Of a stretch of DNA of 64,000 bases, positions 57,541 through 64,000 are shown piece after piece. The position numbers and the translations under genes are program-made. Origin of the DNA: Jacaranda mimosifolia (Eukaryota; Streptophyta; Magnoliopsida; Lamiales; Bignoniaceae); assembly GCA_018894105.1 (NCBI GenBank), contig CM032119.1, positions 16,819,246-16,883,245 of the forward strand. The letters run 5' to 3'. A model generated the notes under the pieces. It had not been told where the DNA came from, made no database searches, and saw only the letters and a program-made list of their open reading frames with translations. Position 1 is the first letter of the stretch, and each line of letters opens with the position of its first letter.

Positions 57541-59228
57541 TTGGAATAGTGCCTCATAGCCGATAAGATTAGCATGTAAACTATTTCACTAGTGACACAA
57601 TCTTGATTGATTAATATTCTTTATAAAGTTTCATCTTCATCTTATGCTTATATTTCTTCACTAGCATTTGGTTGAAGCCCTTAGACACACAAGACTATGG
57701 GACATGGTCATGCACTAGGTGGTGATTATGGAATAAGTCTTACACGATCGTGATCTTAAATATCCCAAGTCATAAAATCTTATGAGACATGGCATCTAAG
57801 ATTCAAATAGACTTGCATTAACGATGCATTAATCAAAGAGTTGGACGTTGCTCTGTTCCATGAGCAAACCATATAAGATATGGGTGCATGTTAGAACAAG
57901 GCACTAGAGGCCCGCCAGAAAATCCACTAGGTAGCCGTAGTGGCAAGTTCTCCAGCTTACGATAGTGCATATAATTAGTCCTTTAACCTGAGGATCCATT
58001 ATAACCTTGTGTTTAAGTCCTCATACTTTGATTCATCCTTGGTCACCTAGTGGGCCATTCGGGTCTTGATTGAGTATGAGCTACTTAGACATCTCCTATG
58101 TGTTGTATGATGATCGACTTTAAAGAGTCCTTGGCCAAGCAGTATGATAATTTGGAAAAAAGAGTTTTCCAAAGATAAGGTCCTAAATCGGAATCAAACA
58201 TTGAGAATAGATACATAGTATTGAGGTTATTAGGGAGCTGATAAATATCTCACCCTAGGCCTCTTTCATGGAGATAAGAGACATAAGGATCGTATTTGCA
58301 TGGTACGTGTAGAGTTAGAATAGTTCACCAAAAACATTCATTCAGCTAATTATTGGGCTCCATGGGCAAGGTTGGGCATCGACCATGGAGATTGGGTACT
58401 CTTCAATTAATAGAGATTAGTTGAATTGAGTTGATTAGTTTAAATGAGTTTAAATTAATGTGAATATTTGATATTCTAAAGTCACAAGAGTTGTGAGCCT
58501 ATGTCCAATGAATAGTAGAACCTAATGGTCACACAAAAACCAATTGGAAATCTTACTTGATGAAGGGAATTTTTTAAGTGTTACAAAGATTCTCAGTGAC
58601 TGAAAATTGAGGGTTATGATTGATGCAATTTTTAGTCATTTTGGCTTGATCAATTTAATTGTTAATTGATCTAATTAATTTAAGCAGTTAAATTAAGACC
58701 AAGTAAATTAAGTGTTAATTTAATTTTGTGCCACATGACTATCAATTGGTCAACTTAACTTAGAGTTAAGTTAACAATTACTAGCTTAAAGAGTTAAGTT
58801 AGTCGACTTAAAAGCTAAGTCAAAATTTAATTAAATTAAAGTGTTTAATTTAAGTAAAGTGAAGAAATGATTTCGGAGGGAAAATTCAAATGAAGAGTTC
58901 ATTTGGGTGGAATTAGAATTTATTTGGGGTATTTCATAAGATGAAATGAAAATTCCAAATGAAATTCAAATTCACAAGAAACTCACATGTAACTTGCAAC
59001 TTGCTTGCAAATTGGCATGACATGTGGCGCCCCCTCCTTGAGGAATGTGATGCCACCTCAGCATCACACCATCCTCCCTCTACTTATAGATATAGAGAGG
59101 GGCGGCCAACATATGCAATTTTGCAAGCATTAAGATCTAATTGTTAGATCTAAATTTCCCTCCAATTTTGTGATTCTCTCATTAGTTGAGGCTTCGCACC
59201 TTCTTCAACTTCCTCTCTCATTTTTTGG
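57541..59228 (+). repeat. Copia E 3' LTR, 3' end missing
   Basis: It starts ttggaatagtgcctcatagc (terminal TG lost) and runs through 'aagattagcatgtaaactat', as in the rc of copia C. The promoter stem is at 59046-59052 (TGTGATG) and 59062-59068 (CATCACA), with a TATA-like region at 59079-59098. Homology fades near 59228, about 0.5 kb before the expected LTR end. Confidence 0.85.
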
Positions 59229-59400
59229 ATCATTGTAATATAATTTAAATAAATTGTGAATCATTCAATTATATGCAATGCTACTAATATTTTCGCCTAT
59301 AATAATATATTATATGTATATTCAACAAGTCATAAATAAATTTCAATGATATCCATAATAGCAGTAATTTGCATGCAATATCCATGTGCATAAAATATTT
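59229..59400. other. Short AT-rich spacer
   Basis: I see nothing here except AT-rich sequence between copia E and the MULE. Confidence 0.5.
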
Positions 59401-60051
59401 TGGAAAAATTATACTTTTGGTCCCATTGGATAGGGCATGTTTCACTTTTGGTACCAAATTTTTAGGGATCGACACATGTGGAACCAAATGTTATAATTTT
59501 TTAACACTTTTGGAACATCGCCCAACATGTAGTCCAAAAGTTAACAGCAAGTGCGTATGTGAAGCTCGTGCTTGTTCAATTTTGTGTGATTGATTACACG
59601 CACATGCTGAAGTGCATGAATGTAAATTTAGCATGGCAAAACCCCAAATCGATCCAAAAAGCCCTAAGAATTTCCTCTGCAAAATTGAGATCGACTTTCA
59701 CCTCCCATCGCAATGACTCCAAGAATTCCTTCAATGCCATTGGAGGATTGTTTAAAAGAAAGATGTTACAAAACGTTCATGCGGAACCCTGAATAGAACA
59801 ATTATAGGAACCCCAAATACGATAAGAAATCCCCATCATCATTTTGTTTTAAACCCCACTTCTTACTTAGTTTAATCGCAAAGTATGCTATTGTAATGTG
59901 CTAAATATGAATTTTTTGAAGTAATGAACTATTTTTTTGTTCTGCATTGTCTGTTTAAAGGGGACATGGGGGGGCTAATGTTGCTTTATCCTGTTGATGT
60001 GGTCCCCTTTTTTTCAATTTCTTAATAATTTTTTGGAAATTCTTTTTCTAG

Positions 60052-61730
60052 GCAAAAAGAGCCTATTCATTACAGTAAGGTTCCACCACAGGGTCAGATG
60101 ATATTTGAACCAAATGCCCAGCATATTGGAGGCCAAGTAAGTATTTTTTATTATGTCAATGCTGAGCAAATGCCAATTGAGTATTTGGACATAATGAATA
60201 CAGAGTTGGGGTATACAAGGGATAAGAAATACTACTAGATTACTAAGAACAAGTTTAGAAAAGTCACCTATCAAACAAATATTTTGTCGTTAATGTATAA
60301 CTATGGTTACACTAGGGAACGTGTGTTGTATATTGATGGTGCAAGGGATGTGAATTATGTTGGACATTTTGAAAGACCAATAGCCAAGAATGATGATGGT
60401 CCATTGGGAAGAAATGCGGAACAAAGCCCACACTCAATAGACAATGAAGCTACACCTTCTACCTTGAGCCCACAAAGAAGCCCACAGTTAATTGAGCCTA
60501 CCCCACAATCTGCCCTGAGCCCACAATTAAATAATCCCACTACGACTTCTGCCCTTAGCCCATAAAGAAGCCCACAATTAAATGATCCTACCACACATTC
60601 CATCCTTGGCCCACAAAGAAGCCCAACAAGAATTAATCCTACTACATATTATATCCTTAACCCATAAAGAAGCCTAGAATTACATAATCCCACTGCTCAT
60701 TCTACCCTTAGCCCACAATTAAGCCTTGAGACTTGTTTGGATCCTGATCCAGTACTTGAGCCCACTTCAGATTGTGCCCATATGCCCACAAATGATGAAG
60801 ATCATATTTTAGACCCTATGCCACAATTAACTAAGCCCATAGAAGCTGAGCCTACATTGGAATGTACCACATAAGCTGAGCCCGCAAAAGCTGAATATCA
60901 GCCCACAAACCCTGTGCCACAATTAACTAAGCTAATAACAATGCAACAGTTGAGAATGATGGTGGCCCATAGCAGCAGCTGAGAATGAGCCTTCAAATTA
61001 TGCTGAAATGCCTAGAAATGATGAAAATCAGAATGATGAGCCTGCATTAGAGTGTACCACACAAGCTAAGCCCATAGAAGCTGAGTCCACTGTAGCCCAC
61101 ATTGAGGATGATAATGGGCCCACAGCAGCTAAGATTGAGGCCTCAAATTTTGCTCATATGCCCAAAAAATTATGAAAATTAGTTTTTGGAGCCTGCATTC
61201 GAATGAATGACAGAAGCTGAGCCCACAAAAGGTGAGAATCAGCGCACAACAGCTAACAATAAGACCCTTGAGCCTATGTTTGAGACTAATTATCAAGGAC
61301 ATAATATTGGCAATGATCCCAATGCTACTACACGGCTTATAACAAAGCCAACAGAGGATAATTTTCAACATTATAGACTCATATGCAAAGGAACATGAGA
61401 TTGACAAGAGCATGATGTCTGGTGATGGAGGTGGGCTTGAAGTTGACAATGACAGTTTGGGATCAGAAATGGAAGTTGAAGATCTTTATGACAGTTATTA
61501 TAAGATAGATGAAGAGCAAGAAGAAGAACAAGTAGTTGAAAAACATGAACCAGACTTTGAAATCACATCTGACTCATCATGTAAAGAACAGTCAAACTCA
61601 GGGGATGATTTGACTCATAGTATAGAAGACTTTGATAGTGAAGCTGCTTCAGATGAAGAGCATCTAGACTCCTTCCTTGTTTTCAACCTAACTGATAATT
61701 ATGATCCATCCTTTGAGATTGGATAGATTT
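60052..61730 (+). pseudogene. MULE transposase N-terminal region, repeat-expanded and acidic
   Basis: A 3' splice site (tctttttctag at 60041-60051) precedes the frame. The frame reads PPQGQMIFEPNAQHIGGQVS, EQMPIEYLDIMNTELGYTRD, one stop, and then VLYIDGARDVNYVGHFER, the usual N-terminal region of MULE transposases. Then follows a Ser-Pro-Gln minisatellite (60430-60730), more repetitive Pro/Glu-rich sequence with 'gagccc' and 'gcccac' words (60730-61260), and an acidic stretch (61412-61726: YKIDEEQEEEQVVEKHEPDF, SIEDFDSEAASDEEHLDSFL), also typical of this position. The minus-strand frame 60603-60355 is a shadow. Confidence 0.75.
60430..60730 (+). repeat. ~63 bp minisatellite coding for Ser-Pro-rich peptide
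   Basis: About five imperfect units of the type 'agcccacaaagaagcccaca' + 'attaa.tgatcctacc.ca'. The peptide reads LSPQRSPQLIEPTPQSALSP and then SPQLNNPTTTSALSP, NDPTTHSILGPQRSP, INPTTYYILNP. In at least two units cccacaaag has become cccataaag, turning Gln to a stop. Confidence 0.82.
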
Positions 61731-63480
61731 TTAGCAACAAAAATGAGTTTGGGAAAGCAGTTCACAATCTTGCTATTAAGACTAAGGAAAGCTTAAAAAT
61801 AACCAGGAATTATTCAAGAAGGATTTATGCGAAGTGTTTAGGAAAAGGGTGTAAATGGAGAGCCCATTGTTTGAAATTAGGTGGTGAGGAAACATTTCAA
61901 ATAAAAGAGTATAATCCAGAGCACAAGTGTGGGACATCATTCAATATGAAAAATGTGAACTCTGGGTGTCTATATCGGAAATATGAAGAGAGCTTCAAGT
62001 CTAATCCAAATAGATCTGTTAAGGGGTTCAAAAATGACATACTCTAGATGTAGTGTATCTAAACTCAAGCTTACAGGGCCAAGAGAAAAGCATTGAATGC
62101 TATTTAGGGCAAGGTAGAGGACTAGTATGACCAATTATGGGATTATACAGAGGAGTTGAGACAGAGTAACCTAGGGTCAATAGTGATAATGGACTTGACA
62201 AAAGCAAATGATGGCAATGACAGAAGAAAATTCAACAAGGTATATATATGCTTTGATGCTCTGAAGAAGGGCTTTTTGTCAATTTATAGGCCTTTTATAG
62301 GAGTGGATGGCTGGCATTTATAGGGTCCTTATGGTGGTATCTTTCTAACTGCAGTTGCAGTAGATTCTAGCAACAACTTATATCCAATAGCGTATGTAGT
62401 TGTGTCTGGTGAAACAAAGGAAGCTTAGGAGTAGTTTTTAAAGTTGTTGAAAAAAGATCTCAACATAGTTAAGAGATGGTGCATTCACTTTCATAAGTGA
62501 TAAGCAGAAGAGGTCGGTATCAGCATTTGAGAAGGTATTCTCATAGACTGAAAACAGATTTTGTGTTAGACATCTGCATGGCAATATGAAATCAACTCAA
62601 TTCAAAGGTTTGGCATATAAGAAAGCTCTTTGGAATGCTGCAAAGGCCACCACACTCCATGATTATAAAATTAGAATGCAAGAGATGGGAGCTTTGAATA
62701 AAAAGGCACTTGAATGATTCAATGACAAGAATCCAACTCACTAGAGCACATCACACTTTAGCACATTTCCTAAGTGTGACATGCTCTTAAATAATATATG
62801 TGAGAGTTTCAATAGCTTTATTCTTGAAGCACCGGAGAAGCTAATACTGATGATGTTGGAGTGGATTAGAGAGTTTATTATGACAAGATTATCCGAGAAT
62901 AGAGATAAAGCTAGGAAGAGGTGGCAGGGGAAAAGAATATGTCCAAATATTAGAAAGATATTTGAGAAGAATTTGGACATGGCTTTAGATTGCCTCCCAA
63001 TCAAATCTGATGATTTGCACTATGAGCTCCATTGCTACGATGGTGCAAGATACATTGTCAATTTGCATACACATTCATATACCTGCAGAAGATGGGACTT
63101 GATAGGCATCCTATGTAACCATGCCACGAGTGCAATATGTAATCAAGGACAAGCTGTAGAGGATTATGTTGATAGAGCCTACATAGTGCATACTTTCTTA
63201 AGAATATATCAGCATACTTCTTTACCTATAAAAAGTCCAAAACTTTAGAAGAAAACAGGTCATATACTACCATTTCCACCCAACTTTAGCATGTGTGTAG
63301 AAAGGCCAAGTAACGCTAGGAGATTGGAGAGTGATGAACCTATGAAAAAGGGAAAGAAAAAGATAATGGGCTAGAGGAAGGCACCACTCAAATGAAAAAG
63401 CAAGGATTCAAAGTTAGGTGCAGCTACTATGGAGTGCAAGGCCATAATCAAAAAGGTTGTGGGAAGAAAAACATGGAGGC
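61731..63480 (+). pseudogene. MULE transposase: DNA-binding, catalytic, SWIM and zinc-knuckle parts
   Basis: In order: a MuDR DNA-binding domain (61735-61990: NKNEFGKAVHNLAIKTKESL, CLGKGCKWRAHCLKL, QIKEYNPEHKCG); the catalytic domain with the first Asp in YRPFIGVDGWHL (about 62285-62320) followed by GPYGGIFLTAVAVDSSNNLY, PIAYVVVSGETKEA; FISDKQK with the second Asp (about 62490); RFCVRHLHGNMKSTQFKGLA; and the conserved NNICESFNSFI (62784-62816). The clean frame 62781-63248 ends with a SWIM finger, YTCRRWDLIGILCNHATSAI, whose first Cys is Tyr. A knuckle CSYYGVQGHNQKGC (about 63420-63461) has its second Cys replaced by Tyr. Many stops (several Trp TGG to TAG) show it is dead. Confidence 0.9.
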
Positions 63481-63629
63481 TGGGGTTATTAATTCAAGTG
63501 AAAGGCAATAGACATCATAATCCACTAGTAGGATAGCACAAACCAAGCTGACTATAAACTTTTATATTGTCTCTATTCATTTTATTATTAGTAAGCTTTT
63601 ATAATTCTAAGTTTTGTATCTCAATGTGC

Positions 63630-63943
63630 AAGCTAGAAAGAGGACCTCAAACTTGGTAGTAACTCAGTCATCACAGACCAATGTGACAGTAAGGGGTTCA
63701 GTTTTAGTCTTGTTTACACTGTGACATTTCATTTTGTATAATTTTATACTAATTATTTTAAATTTAAATGCAGCCTTCAAAAAGAATGAAAGGAGAAGTG
63801 GATCTTAGCAACAATTCAATGTGTCTAAAGTATTTGAGAATGCAATACCAGTAATTGTGCAGGGAGGTCAGACCTTTGTGACATTGAAGAACCTAGGTAT
63901 GGATAAGAAGAAGAGAAGGGGCTACCCAAAAGCTAAATCTTGA
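63630..63943 (+). pseudogene. MULE transposase terminal exons
   Basis: After the knuckle, frame pieces RKRTSNLVVTQSSQTNVT (to 63688) and QQFNVSKVFENAIPVIVQGG, TFVTLKNLGMDKKKRRGYPK (63800-63935) fit the C-terminal tail of MULE transposases. Between them is an 85 bp intron, with gtaagg at 63689 and atgcag at 63768-63773. The stop is at 63941-63943. Assignment rests on position and on the tail pattern, with no catalytic motif. Confidence 0.6.
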
Positions 63944-64000
63944 ATGAATTATTGAATTTCAGACAATTGTTGGACTTTTTTTGGGTAACTTTGGACTTGA
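63944..64000 (+). other. MULE 3' flank, cut by the window end
   Basis: This is the sequence after the transposase stop. The right terminal repeat would lie beyond the window. Confidence 0.5.

Larger units (their letters stand above)
56276..59228 (+). mobile_element. Copia E: deleted Ty1/copia element on the plus strand
   Basis: It consists of the 3' half of a 5' LTR (56276-57317), about 220 bp of RT (57318-57540) and a 3' LTR lacking its end (57541-59228). Its LTR is closest to copia C by eye. It is the only copia here in plus orientation. Everything from the leader to integrase, and from RT to the polypurine tract, has been deleted. Confidence 0.85.
59401..64000 (+). mobile_element. MULE (MuDR-type DNA transposon), right end outside the window
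   Basis: The left end is placed by 'aaaattatacttttggtccc' at about 59401, followed by more 'cacttttgg' and 'accaaat' words, which resemble the terminal repeats of plant Mutator-like elements. This border is tentative because the other end is not in the window. The body carries an MURA-type transposase pseudogene (60052 onward) with a N-terminal region, a Ser-Pro minisatellite, DNA-binding, catalytic, SWIM and zinc-knuckle parts. A terminal exon ends at 63943. Confidence 0.82.

Noticed and set aside
60355..60603. Gly-Leu-Cys-rich minus-strand frame
   Set aside because: It is the shadow of the Ser-Pro minisatellite on the other strand.
998..64000. A new multi-gene defence, metabolic or regulatory system
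   Set aside because: All coding remnants belong to known retrotransposon or MULE proteins; no cluster of unexplained intact genes is present.

Overview
This 64 kb window is repeat-rich, AT-rich nuclear DNA of a flowering plant. The evidence is the set of elements present: Ty1/copia elements with LTRs of about 2.2 kb, a chromodomain-bearing Ty3/gypsy element, a Tat/Athila-like gypsy element, a MuDR-type (MULE) transposon and hAT-like non-autonomous elements. The species cannot be named from the sequence. I found no convincing host gene, rRNA, tRNA or CRISPR array, and no intact transposon protein; every coding stretch is a decayed fragment.

Layout. (1) 1-997 and 48158-49289 hold a tandem repeat of about 410-460 bp; 49290-50720 holds a diverged copy of it in the opposite orientation. 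(2) Between these blocks, 998-48157 is one nest of LTR retrotransposons, all on the minus strand. The host element is copia A. Its left LTR is interrupted by chromovirus gypsy A (2541-8480). Its RNase H region is interrupted by copia B (9354-18065). Its RT/RNase H junction is interrupted by long-LTR, non-coding gypsy B (18204-28879), which itself carries a hAT-like element (22177-23519). Its RT is interrupted by Tat/Athila-like element D (29261-36737). Its right LTR is interrupted by copia C (43727-47551). A 0.5 kb MITE sits in its leader (41574-42072). Removing the insertions in thought restores the order gag, integrase, RT, RNase H in copia A, which supports the reconstruction. (3) 50721-53045 is featureless AT-rich DNA. 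(4) 53046-55662 is a lone gypsy-type LTR on the plus strand, followed by a duplicated 0.24 kb block. (5) 56276-59228 is a heavily deleted copia (E, plus strand). (6) From about 59400 to the window end is a decayed MULE (plus strand) with an MURA-type transposase, SWIM and zinc-knuckle remnants, and a Ser-Pro-coding minisatellite.

How it fits together. The elements are dead genomic sediment rather than a working system. Recurrent themes are internal deletions that removed different domains from each element (integrase in copia B, all coding in copia C, RT to integrase core in D, nearly everything in E), stop codons of the kind expected from cytosine deamination, and conserved non-coding LTR signals (TATA boxes with stem-loops, polypurine tracts, Met-type primer binding sites) that outlast the coding parts. 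I did not see a previously undescribed functional system. The most unusual signals are the paired stem-loops at the copia LTR promoters, the LARD-like gypsy B, and the inverted satellite flanking the nest.
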